Below are positions 12,045-30,676 of a DNA stretch of 64,000 nucleotides, in pieces. Position numbers and translations under genes: made by a program. Under the pieces are notes generated by a model that was not told where the DNA came from, ran no database searches, and worked only from the letters and a program-made list of their open reading frames with translations. Location of the stretch: positions 8,122,001 through 8,186,000 of the forward strand of contig NC_003076.8 of NCBI RefSeq assembly GCF_000001735.4, read 5' to 3'. This stretch comes from Arabidopsis thaliana (lineage: Eukaryota > Streptophyta > Magnoliopsida > Brassicales > Brassicaceae). How positions within the stretch are numbered: the first letter of the stretch is position 1; each line of letters starts with the position of its first letter.

Positions 12045-12300
12045 AAGAGTGTTGTTGTTTTTTACACATATGATAATGCATTTCAAATAGTCTTTGTGTA
12101 AATTGTGTTGCTTTATAAATTTTTAATGTTTTGTCAATTTGTCATAGAATGCAATTTCTCTTCTTTATTTCCGAGTCTTATTGATAATATTTTGTTATCA
12201 AAATAATTTATACTTATATTATAAACACACACACACAAAAATTACATAATATAAATTTTTTTTTTTTTGGACAAACATAATATAAAATTTATAATATAGT

Positions 12301-13991
12301 TTAGGCCCCGTCATTAGCGTTGGTAACTCTGCAGTCTCGACGAATCTCTCCAGCTGTTCCCGTCAAAACATTGATAGATCCCATTCTCGACATTGCCAAA
12401 GCAAAAGACTTTCTGAAATCTTCAAAACCGGAAGCAAACTCTTGCGTGATCTCCTTCGAGTCATCGTTGTTGAGCAACTCTTGGTCCACCCGTAAAACAG
12501 CGTTATGAGACAAGACACGAGAGTAGTATGAGCTTGTGAATCTGTTGCTCGAGCCTGAGTCTGGATTTAGGTAAACCAGTGGATCGGTTTGGCCCTTTTG
12601 TGTTCTTGGAGGACAAAGATATCGAAGTTGTGACACCAATGTCGTGTTCATGGTCGGATCTGGTTTCCCTGTGTTCTTGAAGTTGTATAGTCTGTCCACT
12701 ACGTAGCTACAATGTGTCTTCCCCATTGAGTGTGCTCCTGTTCAATTACACAATTATTAGAGGTTGTTATATTCACCCAAGACTATTTAGCTCCACTTTG
12801 CTTGTAGATTATATTTTCCTTTCTGGATTACTAGTCTATTTTTTGGATATTCTTCTAGGATGTGAAACTATCTTGTAAATTTTATATTATTTAAAGTATT
12901 GCATACGATGAGAATTAATTCAAATATTTGTAATCCTTAAAGTAGTTAAATGTGTTTACAGTAACTAAACATAGGTAGACAATTGAACTACAATCTCAGT
13001 TGTTTTTATTTATTAATATTTTAACATTTTCAGATTTTTATAAAATACTTTTGCAGAGTTCAAACGCAACGGCCAAAAAGCAACGCAACAATTCATTTGG
13101 TGTATACTCTTATAATTACAAACTTATTTTGATTTAAATACGTATGGTTGTGGATTGAAAGATGCTTGTTTCTAAAGGAAAAAATAAATAGAAAAAAAAA
13201 TTGACGATGATGAGATACCTAGAAGAGTAGTCATATCCAAAACGTCAAGACCTTTGGACTTGAAATATGCCAATGACTCATCGACTGAGATGGACGGTGA
13301 CGGCAGATCTACGGCGTCTGCATTTAATGTCCCACCGTCCCTTCTCCCCGTAAACACAGGATAAGACGGTGCTCCGGCCTAATCATTATTACACCGAATT
13401 TATCAAAACAACACCAAACAATAAAGTTCAAATAAATCGATAAATCTACGTTAGTAAGAACATTCAAGTATATGAATATGTTTACCATGTGAACAGCATC
13501 TCTAGTGGCAAGGTTGAGGATATCAGCGCAAGAAACGACACCAGGACAACGTGATTCAAGAACTTGCTTTATTTTATCGATTATCACAAAACCTCCAAGC
13601 CCTCGATTCTGTGGAGCTGTCCTCTCTGAGTTTGGTCCTTGCAAAAGAATCGAACCATCACATCCCTACATACACATTTTACATCGATCAATGGCTATGA
13701 AAAAGAAATGAATGTAATGTTGATGTTCTAGTTGCTTTTACTTACATTAACCATACAATCGGAGTAGAGGAGACGAAGCAGCTTTGGGGCAATGCTACTA
13801 TCATTCTTATAAAACTTTTCAACTTGGTATCTAATATAAGTCTCTGCATCATCACAAGTGTTAGTAAGTTTGTAATAATGCCAGACAAGCTTCACCGGAG
13901 GGTTCAATCCCGTCGCAGCCTCTACCGTAGCCTTTCCGGCTAAGCTTATGACTACGAGGGCCAATAGTGGGAAAAAATTCACAAACTGCAT
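12301..13991 (-). CDS. PER61: Class III secretory peroxidase, PER61-like, lacking the distal His
   Basis: Exons 13991-13746, 13665-13486, 13378-13219 and 12737-12301 join to 340 residues, the usual four-exon layout of plant class III peroxidases. A signal peptide spans about residues 1-25 (start [18 protein letters not shown]); an in-frame Met at 14027 is possible, but the 13991 start gives a cleaner signal. The proximal haem ligand is present ([10 protein letters not shown], His198), as are the GCDGSILL calcium/structural motif and [14 protein letters not shown]. At the distal site the usual RxxFHDC reads RLLYSDC: Arg73 is kept but the catalytic His is Ser77 and Phe is Tyr. Peroxide cleavage by the normal acid-base mechanism should therefore be strongly reduced. 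The gene resembles the locus I remember as Peroxidase 61 (At5g24070). Confidence 0.93.
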
Positions 13992-16900
13992 TATTTTTAG
14001 TATAAAAACGAAAAAATCTTCCACCACAAAAAACCCTAGGAGTTTGTGTTTATTTTCTTGATTAAAAGATCAAAGTATCTTAGATTCTTATTATTTGTGT
14101 TTAAGATAAAAGAAAAGATAGAGGGAAAAATGAATGTAATGAATTAAGATATGGATTAGTACTCGATAATGAGAGTTATATATAAGGTTTGACTTGCATG
14201 GCAAGTCCACGTGAGTGAACCGGTAATGTCGATATAAAAAACTATTATTACGTTCTGACTTTGATCGGTTTGATGTACAGTACAAGGAAGCGCGTGTAGG
14301 ACAAACGCGGATTCACATGAAACGATGTTCTTCCACGTTCCAAATTATGGATTTATGATTATTAGTGTTAATTATGTGGGTTGCTTGGTAATTGGTATAC
14401 CACAAATAGTTCACACTTAAAATATTGTAATGAAATACCTCCTTAAATTTCAAAAATACTATATATGTTTGTAGAGATTTCAAGTTATCACACTTTAGAA
14501 AGTGAGTCCCATTAATATTTTTATATTCTTCATTTACAATTAGATGTTATTATAGTAAAATGACATATGAAGTTCATCAATACATTCAAAAGCATATATA
14601 TTTAGCTAAGATTATGTGTTATTTAACCAAATATATATATCTTATTAGTTAATAGTTAATTAAATTAAAAAGAAATTAGTAAAAAAAAGTTCTCTATCTT
14701 AAATATTTGACTCATTGTAATATGTGGTAGTTTTGAAATAATAATAAATGTTGCAGTCATTTGGGGACTTAGGTAGTGACTAGGGAGGGTAGTTGTCACC
14801 CCTATTCAAATTTTGATGTAAATTGTAGAACACATATTGAGGAATTTAAAGTATATATGCCCTAGTGGTTTTTGCTATTTTGTATGACCTAGTTGGTTAT
14901 TTCTTTACCCGTTTGACTCGAATTCCTTTACATTGTAGTTTCACTTTTCCTCCTGTACCTAATAATATTTAATTTTAGTTGTAGAGATAAATAAATAAAG
15001 CTTACTATTATAACAGTGTGTATTCCATACCCCAAAAAAAGTTTATCTCAATAACAGTGTGTATCTCCATATACATATAAAAGTTGTCTCTCTTTGCATA
15101 GTCTACAATTCCACTCAAAAAAAATTCAAAATAGATCATGCTAACTAAATCAAGAAATTTCAAATCAAATTATATTACTTTAGTTTTAACTGTTTTTTAT
15201 ACTTAAGTTTTGAAATTAGTTTTCTTATTTATACTTATGTTTTAAAATTTGCAATCAACGTTTTGTGAGCCAAACTGGTCGGCGATAAATATTCATAATT
15301 AAACATTTCGCTTGCTCTTGTTATGGATGTATAAATAAGTAAGCTAATTCACTATACGAGAAAACAAAAACCTTATACCAAAATCTAGCTGTAAGAGTAA
15401 TTAAGGAATGAATAACAATACTACGCCAACGCATTGCTGAAAACTTGTCCTTTCTTAAGCGTCAATTAATCGGAAAAAACTTGGTATTTCATTTCACAGG
15501 AATTTCTGTAAACTGTCACTTTGTAATACAACTATGTTACTTTTATTGAATTTTCCATGCCAACATGGTTTATTTTTTCCAACTTTCATATCAACATGCG
15601 TTAAAATATTAAAAGATCACCTACTAAACTTGTGCATTAAATAAATCAATCTCTCACTCGTTTTCTTTCTTTTCAATTTCGTCAGCTGCCTTTTCTTTCG
15701 CTCACCGTATTAGTTAGTTAATTACGTCCATTTGTCATAAAATATGTATTAAAAAGGTAAAAGTTTAGAAAACAAATTACTCGTAGTATTGACCTAGTCA
15801 TAAAAATTACGTAACATTATGGAAATTCGCTTCCTTTAGATTTAATATCCATTAGAAAAATTTCACTTTTTCACTCGAAATGATATCACATCAGATCTAT
15901 TTAGAAATCTAGTGAGTGAGTTGTTCATGAACTATACTTATCCTACATAGTTAGTCCTCGAAAACCCTAGTTTAAAGAAAACAAAAATTAACTAGGATAT
16001 ATAAAAGAAAATGTTTTAATGGTTTTTCACTGAGAAGGGTTTATAGTCTAGTGGCAAGGTCCACATATTGCTATACCTCATACTGGCAGGGCTAACGGAT
16101 TAGGTGTAGACAAAAAAAAAATGTATTTCCCTACTAAATACAAGAATTTCTTATCATATAAATATTAAAATATTTGAGAAAATTAGGCCATAGGCACTTA
16201 ACTTTATAGGATTTTTAGTATGCATTATGGGTACATTCTGATATTCCTTCTGACATTTTCTCTTCCTAATGTAGGCGTATTAATAGACCTAAAGAATTTT
16301 AGAGTAGACTACCAATACTAATTTTGTAATTTTTCTTAAATTAGAAATATCTGGGGTGATTCGATTAAACAATATACTGTATGTTAGTTTCTTTGTTTTT
16401 TTGGTCAACGGTCTACTAGACCTTTCTCTACCTTAGGTGAAAAACTGAATTCAAAACTCCTGTGTGCAAGGATATTCAGAGTTAGCATTGCAAATTGTGA
16501 TAGAAGATCCGAACAAAAATATTTGTAGATTAAAAACAGTAAGATTCCTGATCTCTAGTTTAAGCTACTTTGTAGCTTAAAATGAAATTTTAAAAAATCA
16601 ATCTACAGAAGATTGGAACAATGTTCTTGATCCACAGGAGAACCTTTAACCACTCAACTCTACCACAATTGCTTTGGGATAGAAGAGCAAATTTCGACAC
16701 TGTTTATCAATCAATACTCTCTTTTTTTCTTTTTCTTCCAATCATACTCATAATCAAATGTATTATTCAGTGTTTTAAAATTTAAATTTATTTTATAAAT
16801 ATTTAAAATTTATTATAAAAAAAAAGTTAAAAGTTTTTAAAAGTAGATAGGAGATGAAAATAAATTAATTTCGTTTTGTGTTGGCTATTGTACTATCTTT

Positions 16901-17333
16901 CAAGACGTCCAGCGCTAGAAACGCTCTCATGGAAGTTGATGATTCAAAATGAAATAGGATTTGACTGTCCCAAGTCCGTCTTTAGCGGGATAGATACCGC
17001 TAGAGCAAGATCCGATGATTAAGATAAGAGAATCGTTTGCCTTCTCTAAGTATGGAACTTCTAATTTTTAAAACATTTACAAGTCACGAGTATTAATTTC
17101 TTCTCATTTTTTCCGTAAACCCAATAAGTTCATGTAAGTTGGTCCAATCTATGATATGTGTTAAGTACAGAGCTGGTCTGAATAAAAGTCCATCAAACAT
17201 ACATGAGCTTCTAACTTTTTAATTTGGTTTAGTGGTAAGAGACTTAAACATACATAAATATCATATTTTTGATTAGTCCTAGAAATAGAGAAATGATCTC
17301 AAACAATAAAATGATGCAAAAAAGAAAAGAAAA
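13992..17333. other. Gene-free gap of about 3.3 kb
   Basis: The right part is strongly AT-rich. I see no coding frame, tRNA or clear transposon termini. There is a small repeated motif (AACAGTGTGTAT at about 15013 and 15053). Two short stretches near 16036-16110 and 17222-17250 resemble fragments dispersed in Arabidopsis intergenic DNA (TAGTCTAGTGGCAAGG), but neither has boundaries that I can define. Confidence 0.45.
14176..14185 (-). promoter_or_regulatory. TATA box of the peroxidase gene
   Basis: The symmetric TTATATATAA lies about 185 bp upstream of the favoured ATG, leaving a leader of about 150 nt. A CACGTG-like G-box core (TCCACGTGAG) sits a little farther upstream, near 14208-14213. 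Confidence 0.5.
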
Positions 17334-20300
17334 CTACCTAGGAGACATTGAAGAATAACTACAAGTAGCATGAGACCGAGAGGAGGAACGATAACTCTGA
17401 GAGGTTGTGATTGTATTAACAGTCAAAGAGCTAAGCTGATTATTGAACTCTCTCCTCATCGCTCTATACACATCCTCCAATCCTTCCTCTATAAGTTCTA
17501 GAATCGTCTGTGGCATCGGTGGCAGATTTATCTCATCCGAAGTGCCTTCTAAAAGCTTAACCACCTCACCCATCGACGGCCTCATCGATACTTCGTCTTG
17601 TATGCACCAGAAAGCCACTTTAAGAGCCTTCACTACTTCTTCTTCCTCTGCTACTCCTTGTAGCCTTTTATCCACAGCTTTCAAAGATGTCCCATTCGTT
17701 AGTTCCTATTCATTTATTTTCAAAAACTCGTTAGGACGTTATAATCTTTATGTTTATAACTAATTTAAGCCCTTTCTTTATATTTTAGAAATCGTCTAAA
17801 TTTACCTTGTAGGCCCATCCAGGGTAAAAGAAATCCTCAGCGTCATAGGACATATCAAGATTTCTCCTACCACCTACGATCTCTAGAAGAAGCATTCCAT
17901 AACTATACACATCGGCCTTCACCGTGATCGGGCGGTTACTCACCCATTCGGGCGCTAGATACCCTCTCGTCCCTCTAATCATCGTAACCACATGCGAATG
18001 CTCTCTCCCCATCATCTTGGCTAGCCCAAAATCTGATACCTTAGGACAAAAATTATCATCCAACAAGATGTTTTCAGGTTTAATGTCGCAATGTATAATC
18101 CTGTTTCGACACTGCTCATGAAAATATGCGATTCCTTGTGCAGTCGCAACCGCTATTTCAAAACGTGTTCGCCAATCAAGTAGATTAGCTGTCTGTTCTG
18201 AAGAGAATATCCATTTGTCTAACGACCCATTTATCATGTACTCATAAACTAGAAGCCTGTAATGTCACCAAAAAAACATTTATTCAAATCTGTTTGCTTG
18301 AAAACAGAGTAAAATGTTTTGTAAAAGTCTTCTAAGTCATACCGGTGTGAGTCTTCCGAGCAGTAACCACACAAGCGAACAAGGTTCATGTGATGCATTG
18401 AACCAATGGTATTGACTTCAGTGATGAACTCTCTCTCGCCATGAGATAATGCTCTGTCTAATCTCTTCACCGCGACTAGCGTTTCACCCGCTACTGTTCC
18501 TTTGTATACTGTCCCAAATCCACCTACCACATCATAAAACAAAGAAAATAAGATTTGAAACACTTCTAAGTTAAAACTTGTTATATGATGATTGTTGATT
18601 CTGACCTGATCCAAGAAGTTGGGAGAAGTTGTTGGTACAGTTCTGGAGATCGCGGTAAGTGAAACTCACAGGAGAGTCACAAAGGATAAGAGAGTTCTTT
18701 GCGGCTCTCTTTAGTGTTCTCTTCCTATCTAAATTATAGTATAACAACATCCCAAGTAGTGCCACAAGCACAAGCATCCCCACAACTATAGGAATCACCA
18801 GAACCTTTTGTCTTAATCCGTGGCTCTTACGCGATTTAGAATCATTATTATTCGAATTTGAGGGATAAGATTCATTAGCTCTAGTCTTCACGAAAAGGGT
18901 TGAGCCAGGATCTCGAAACCCGCCAAAATTCAGACTCTTTAAAATCCAACAATAAGGCTTCTCATCATCTAAACCATAAACTGAAGCTACACACTTGCAA
19001 TCTGACAAACACATCTCACCGCATTTCCTCACGTTGCTGATATCGCTGATATTTTCGATGACAGAACGTTCTGAAAAATAGTAGTTGGTCTCTTGGACCG
19101 TCGAGATCTTGAAGCTACCGTTACGATTAATGTTGCTTTCACATTCTTGGACCAAAGATGAGTTGTCTGAACAGAGTTTAGCGTTTTCTTGATCAGGAAG
19201 TTTGACCGAACCGGGCAAACATAAACAGTCAGCGTTTTTCTTGGTTCGGTCCAAATTGCAAACTCCGTTACCGCAAATCCCAGCTATGTCACACGGGTTT
19301 GATACAGCTGCCCATTCAGGGACCCATTGGCTTGAACCGTTCATGTCGTTGTCCCATCGGTATAACCGGAGATTACCGTTGTTCTCTAATACCAATCTCC
19401 GCAGAACCGGATTTTTTGTTAACCCTAAATTACTACTGTTGTTGTAATTCCGGTTATCATCTACCGGGTTCTTGTAGACGTACACTGCTCCTATTGAGGA
19501 TTCTCCATAAACGATCTTGAAGCTTCCGGTATCGTCAAGAACTGCGGTAACATCTCCTGTAACATTAGATATATCTGGTCCGGACCAGTACGAGTAGTTT
19601 GCGTGAGGGTCAAGATTGATGTTGTAGGTTAGGCCGAGGCTAAGTGAAGTGTGTTGCTGCAGCATTTTCAGGGAGTAATGGCCATGGCGCGACGGTGAAG
19701 GGTTAGAGGTTAGTTCTAAGGAAACGGTTAAGGGTTGGTTTGGGAGGAGAGTGTCGGAAGGTTGCGAAAAGCTTTGCCAAATGGTTGGACCAGCAGTAAC
19801 TTCTGTTCCAAGGAGGAGGAAGTTTCCAGATTCGGACATAACCGCTGATTCAACACCATGGTTTGACGTGTTTGAGGTCCAGACGACAGTGTTTTGGTCG
19901 GAGAGTACGAGGTTTCCCGTGGCTTCTAGCTCCAACACGGCTTCTTTTGTGACTGGGGAGTTTCTATATTTTAGATATTTATATTTTTGAGTAAAAATAA
20001 TGTGGAAAATTTCTGATCATAGGGAAATCAAACGTTGGTACTAAAGAAATTATTTGAGCTTAACATAAAATTTGTATATATTTACTACTAATATAGATTG
20101 CTTCAATAACTAAATATCAAAGGATTATGTGTACCTGTTGGGAGACCAGACGATGGTTGGATCACCAGGAAGTTGTGCGAACCAAATGCTCAGTAAGAAT
20201 CGGTCGGTTGGCTTAAACCGAGTAAACCCGATTGCAAAAGTACCGTTAGCAGAAACCCATGCCCGGTTCGGTTCACTAGCTTTTAGCTTTGAACCCAAAC

Positions 20301-20391
20301 CGATGTGCGGTTCAGTGGCCAAGCTAACTAAGAAGAAGCAAAAGAATGAGAAGAGACCAACAGAAGGAAAATAAAAATGAAATGAAGACAT
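17334..20391 (-). CDS. G-type lectin S-domain receptor-like Ser/Thr kinase (At5g24080)
   Basis: Five exons, 20391-20135, 19963-18606, 18523-18343, 18256-17806 and 17705-17334, join to 872 residues. A signal peptide ends near residue 30. A bulb-type lectin domain follows (VSANGTFAIGFTRF, then GNLVLSDQNTVVWTSNTS), then the S-locus-like region and a Cys-rich PAN/EGF-like segment (CGEMCLSDCKCVAS). The membrane span is at about residues 473-495. The cytoplasmic kinase (about 535-805) has the Gly loop GSGGFGTVYKG, Lys in VAVKRLDR, HCDIKPEN, DFGLAK and APEWVS. The catalytic loop is HCD, so this is a non-RD kinase of the type common among immune receptors, with all catalytic residues present. An upstream in-frame Met at 20409 is possible. 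The ligand is unknown. The tail is Ser-rich. Confidence 0.96.
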
Positions 20392-20456
20392 AGTAGAATC
20401 TTGTAACAAAAGAGAATGAGGCTAAAAAATCGGTATACCATGTGGTTTAGTAATCT

Positions 20457-20464
20457 TTATATAT
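20457..20464 (-). promoter_or_regulatory. TATA box of the S-domain receptor kinase
   Basis: Reading TATATAAA on the minus strand, about 65 bp before the favoured ATG (20391). This predicts a short leader in which the upstream Met at 20409 may also lie. Confidence 0.5.
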
Positions 20465-21193
20465 CACTCACTTATATAATTTGAACGCATTTAGAGAGAT
20501 GGTTCGGTGGGAGAACTCTGAAGAATGAGATTGTGGCACGTGTTTTTATGGTTGAACTAGATTTTCACAAAAGGTCTTCGTTTTTGTAAATGGTCGGCTC
20601 TGAATAATTGACGATGTTGGATATATTGGATATGGCGGCACCTGTTTTGTGCCTTTTTGTATTTTTTTATTAATATTTAATAGGATGAAAACTCCAGCTA
20701 TAGTCGAAGATGTAACAATTAACTTTATTTTTCACACCAATATATGATCTATAATTTGTGAAATGTGTGTTCATGGTACGTAAGATAATATAGTGTCGCA
20801 TAAATCAACATAAATCAGCACAAATCAACTAATGTTTATGCGTTCCCCATTACTATTACTCTACATACTCTTTTCATATTCAAAAGTTTAAATGATGGCA
20901 ACAAATTAAATGAAATCATCAAACTATTTTTATTTGGCTAGCCAAAATGGTACATCATTTTAGATCCATTAGAAAAATCGATTGAATGAGTTATTTGACG
21001 ACTATACTCATTTTGAAGGGATTATTTGGATCAATCCTTGTTTATGAAGCAAATAACAAATAAATGAACTAGTGCATGCATGTTAAACCGTTCATAGCTC
21101 AATTAGATTAGATATTTTAGACTAATCCTTTGTCTAAATATATATAATGATTTTTTTTTTTTGAACACGATATATATATATATATATAGTATA

Positions 21194-21385
21194 TATTCTC
21201 TCTGTTTATTACTTGATCTTTTATTACAAAAAGTTATTTTAAAATAGATTTTTTTTTATTGGTTTTGACAGTTTATATTCTGCATATTAATTTTACAATT
21301 AGTTAAATCTTATGTTTTAAATAGTTAATAAATAATATCGGTTTGCCAAAACTTAAAACATCAAATATAATATACAGAAGGAGTA
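21194..21385. mobile_element. Degenerate Stowaway-like MITE
   Basis: The left end reads TA then TTCTCTCTGTTT. The right end, reversed, reads TA then CTCCTTCTGTAT, close to the plant Stowaway terminal repeat CTCCCTCYGTTTC with TA duplication. The length of about 190 bp and the AT-rich interior fit this class. Both ends carry mutations, so this is an old copy. Confidence 0.6.
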
Positions 21386-21804
21386 TTAGTCAAAAATCTT
21401 TTTTCATCCTTCTGATGTGGACAGAAGTCTTCTATGTGCTTACAATATGTTTATTTTTCTTCTGAATCATGATTCATCTCGTTTCTTTGCGCTTCCGATA
21501 ATTTTCAATTTCAAATATAGTTCCAAAGTAGATATCGTATCTCTAAAAAAACCTTTCATGTAAAAAAAAAAACAAATCTTGCATGCAGCTAGCTACATCT
21601 ATATCAGTTCATACTAAAAGCGAATCCATAATTTATTAAAAAAAAATATTGAAAAAGCAAAGTTGATTAAGTATATTGATACAAACAATTTAAATTAGAC
21701 TACTAACACCACACACACACAACAATTCTTCAGAAACCAAAGACGAGAGAATTGATACACATACGAGAGAATTGATACACATACAATGGCCATAACGATT
21801 CTTT

Positions 21805-27215
<5,411 letters not shown>

Positions 27216-29191
27216 ATGAGTAGAGGAAGATCTTTCATCTTCTATTTTGTTTTATTTCTCTTCTTTGGATCATCGGCTCTGTATTCTCAGGTCACCGGTG
27301 ATCTAGCCGGTGACAGACAAGCCCTTCTCGATTTCCTCAACAACATCATTCACCCACGGTCTCTAGCGTGGAACACAAGCAGCCCGGTATGCACCACGTG
27401 GCCAGGGGTCACATGCGACATAGACGGCACACGTGTCACTGCCCTTCACTTGCCCGGAGCAAGTCTTCTAGGAGTGATCCCACCTGGTACTATCAGCCGT
27501 CTATCGGAGCTTCAGATCCTCAGTCTTCGATCCAACGGCCTACGAGGGCCGTTCCCAATTGATTTCTTGCAGCTTAAGAAACTCAAAGCAATTAGTCTCG
27601 GGAACAACAGATTCTCTGGCCCATTACCATCCGATTACGCCACGTGGACGAATCTCACTGTTCTTGATCTGTACAGTAACCGGTTTAACGGTAGTATTCC
27701 CGCGGGATTTGCTAATCTTACCGGACTCGTCTCGCTTAACCTAGCTAAAAACTCATTCTCCGGTGAGATTCCGGATCTTAATCTCCCCGGTCTACGCAGA
27801 CTTAACTTTTCCAACAACAATCTCACCGGATCAATCCCAAATTCTCTGAAAAGATTCGGGAACTCGGCTTTTTCCGGCAACAACTTAGTCTTCGAAAATG
27901 CCCCTCCTCCGGCGGTAGTTTCATTCAAAGAGCAAAAGAAAAACGGCATCTATATCTCTGAACCCGCGATTCTCGGGATAGCGATTAGCGTTTGCTTCGT
28001 GATATTCTTTGTAATCGCGGTTGTGATAATCGTTTGCTATGTGAAAAGGCAGAGGAAGTCAGAGACAGAACCAAAACCAGATAAGTTGAAACTAGCTAAG
28101 AAGATGCCAAGTGAGAAGGAAGTTTCTAAATTAGGAAAAGAGAAGAATATTGAAGACATGGAGGATAAGAGCGAAATTAACAAAGTAATGTTCTTTGAAG
28201 GAAGTAATCTGGCTTTTAACTTGGAAGACTTGTTGATAGCTTCTGCAGAGTTTCTAGGGAAGGGCGTTTTTGGGATGACGTATAAGGCGGTTCTAGAAGA
28301 TTCCAAGGTTATCGCTGTTAAGCGGTTGAAAGACATAGTAGTGTCCCGGAAGGATTTTAAACATCAAATGGAGATTGTAGGAAACATTAAGCACGAGAAC
28401 GTTGCTCCCTTAAGAGCTTACGTGTGTTCCAAGGAAGAAAAGCTTATGGTGTATGATTATGACTCTAACGGCAGTCTCTCTCTTCGTCTTCATGGTACGT
28501 TCTACATTTTTCATATTTTTGCAAAGGCAATACTTTCTATAACATATAAAGGCAAACAAACAGTTGAAACCTTATTTGATAATATTGGTTTCTTGCATCT
28601 GAAGAAAGTTTTTTTTTCCCTGCAGGCAAGAACGCAGACGAGGGTCACGTCCCGTTGAACTGGGAGACGCGATTGAGATTCATGATCGGAGTAGCAAAAG
28701 GATTAGGTCACATACATACACAAAACCTCGCACATGGAAACATCAAATCTTCTAACGTCTTCATGAACTCGGAAGGATATGGGTGTATATCGGAAGCCGG
28801 TTTACCTCTGTTAACCAACCCGGTTGTGAGGGCAGATTCATCAGCCAGATCGGTACTACGTTACCGTGCGCCAGAAGTAACCGACACGAGGAGATCTACG
28901 CCAGAATCAGACATATACAGTTTTGGAATATTGATGCTGGAGACTCTAACCGGAAGATCGATTATGGATGATAGAAAGGAAGGGATAGATCTAGTGGTAT
29001 GGGTGAATGACGTTATTTCAAAACAATGGACAGGTGAAGTGTTTGATTTGGAGCTTGTGAAAACTCCTAACGTTGAAGCAAAGTTGCTTCAGATGTTGCA
29101 GTTAGGAACAAGTTGTACGGCTATGGTTCCGGCAAAGAGACCGGATATGGTGAAAGTGGTTGAGACTTTGGAAGAGATTGAGAGAGACTGA
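27216..29191 (+). CDS. LRR receptor-like protein with atypical (probably inactive) kinase domain (At5g24100)
   Basis: Exons 27216-28494 and 28626-29191 join to 614 residues, a common two-exon LRR III receptor-kinase structure. There is a signal peptide (about 1-24), an N-terminal LRR cap (DRQALLDFLNNI), five or six leucine-rich repeats up to about residue 220 and a membrane span at 251-276. The kinase-like domain begins near residue 342. The Gly loop is GKGVFGMTYKAV and the VAVK-type Lys is Lys369. The catalytic loop reads HGNIKSSN (463-470), losing the HRD Asp. The DFG position reads EAG (483-485), losing the Mg-binding Asp. It should therefore be a pseudokinase acting as a scaffold or co-receptor. 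TATAAAA at 27174 lies only 42 bp before the ATG and may instead be leader sequence after an intron (26859-27172). Confidence 0.95.
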
Positions 29192-30096
29192 TTAATAAAT
29201 TGTAGAATTTTTATTTTACGGGTTTTGGCATTTATGATTTATAATTATGTCAGTGGCAGATATATAAATTTTAGCTCCATTTCTTTACATTTAGATAATT
29301 TACAAACTAAAACGGTGTTTAGCATTTAGATGTAGCATAGGAGGACTTAATTACTCAATCATTAATATAATTCCGTAAGTTTTATAATCTTGAACATTTA
29401 AACATTGACTCTATTGATAGAATTTATTTGTAGGTTTTGAAATGGTTTTGTTGAAGTTTGGATTTTATCTTTTATAATGTTGAAAAATGAAAACAAATGT
29501 GGTTTCGTATTATTGAAACAAATATATTATGAATTTTAACAACACAAAATCTAAGATTATGAAGGTAAAATAGTACAAATTGGTATAATTACGAATTTAC
29601 ATGGCCGTGATAAATTCTAAAATTAGTATGCAACTACCGAAAACAAAAAGGAACAATTATGTTTTTGGATTAATGGCAATAATAGGGAGAATAATGTGTC
29701 CAAGCTGGACACAAGAAGCTAAAAAACAGCCTAATAACCTCTCTTTTCGACTACACACAATTTGAAACAATAGCAGTTTTTTCACATTCACAAGTTTCGA
29801 TTTCCATTTCCAAAAGCATCAATTATTGTGGGGCAAAAATGAGTTGTTCCGAGATATGCGGGTCGACCATAAAGTAGAAAATAATTGTTCAATAAAATGC
29901 CAAAAGAATCTCTCATTATTCTCATTACCTCATCTATCGCTCTGCCTAGCTTTTCTTTTGATTTCTTCTTTTTCATTTTCCTCTCTTCTTTGTTCTTCCC
30001 TCTCTAAAATCCTTCTCCCAAAAATCAAGGAGTTGAGAGAGGGAAGAACTTTAACAAAAGAATTTAAGAACTGAAGAAGGAGGAATAAACATCGAA
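29192..30096. other. Intergenic: LRR gene 3' flank and AGP41 promoter/leader
   Basis: No separate gene. The last 150 bp before AGP41 are pyrimidine-rich (TTCTTTTTC, CTCTCTTC) as is common in Arabidopsis leaders. No clear TATA box is visible near the expected start site. Confidence 0.5.
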
Positions 30097-30656
30097 ATGT
30101 CGGGCTCGAGGCTTTTCTTCGGAGTTTCTACAATTGTATCGATAATTTTCGCCATTTTGTTGCCGATGGCACATGCTCAATCCGCAGCTCCTGCTCCGGC
30201 TCCAACAAGCGACGGTGAGTTGATATAATTATCATCAATGGTTAACTACAGAGGTTTCTTGAAAATTTTCAGATGTGTGAATATCTTAAATGTCTCTATA
30301 CATGCATGCTCACAAAATTATCTAGTTAATCTATGCCTTTTGTCATAAGATATAATAAAAGAGTAGTTAATTAGTTATCTCTTAACCAATGAATATGTAG
30401 TTCTACTCTCTAATGCTTTAGATAAAACAATGCCATGTCCATAAGATTCGGATTTCTCTAGTAATTAACTGGAAATGTTATATCAAATAACCATAAAGCT
30501 GTAACGTAAAATTGCTGATTTCTTTATTAGATATTACAATTATATCTGTTCGGATGGTTAATTATGGAACAACATATTGCAGGAACAACGATAGACCAAG
30601 GCATAGCATATGTCCTTATGTTGGTGGCTTTGGTCCTCACATATCTCATCCATTGA
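30097..30656 (+). CDS. AGP41: Arabinogalactan peptide AGP41
   Basis: Two short exons, 30097-30214 and 30583-30656, join to 63 residues. The donor is GACG|GTGAG and the acceptor TTGCAG|GA. The protein has a signal peptide ending at AHA (about residue 27). The mature peptide starts QSAAPAPAPTSDG, whose Ala-Pro repeats are hydroxylated and O-glycosylated with arabinogalactan. It ends in a hydrophobic tail (IAYVLMLVALVLTYLIH) that is replaced by a GPI anchor. This is the classical AG-peptide layout: secreted, anchored on the outer face of the plasma membrane. A 16-bp perfect hairpin lies just after the stop. The exons are too small to stand out individually, but the join leaves no doubt. Confidence 0.93.
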
Positions 30657-30676
30657 TCCTCTTGTTAATTTAATTT

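Larger units (their letters stand above)
20392..21804. other. Intergenic: receptor-kinase promoter and chitinase 3' flank
   Basis: No gene is visible. The region contains a degenerate Stowaway-type element (21194-21385), a TA microsatellite at about 21170-21188, and a perfect 20-bp tandem duplication (unit ACGAGAGAATTGATACACAT at 21743-21762 and 21763-21782) just past the chitinase stop. Confidence 0.6.

Noticed and set aside
16036..16110. tRNA-like segment (AGTCTAGTGGCAAGG)
   Set aside because: A B-box-like GGTTC and a cloverleaf fold are lacking; similar phrases are common dispersed fragments.
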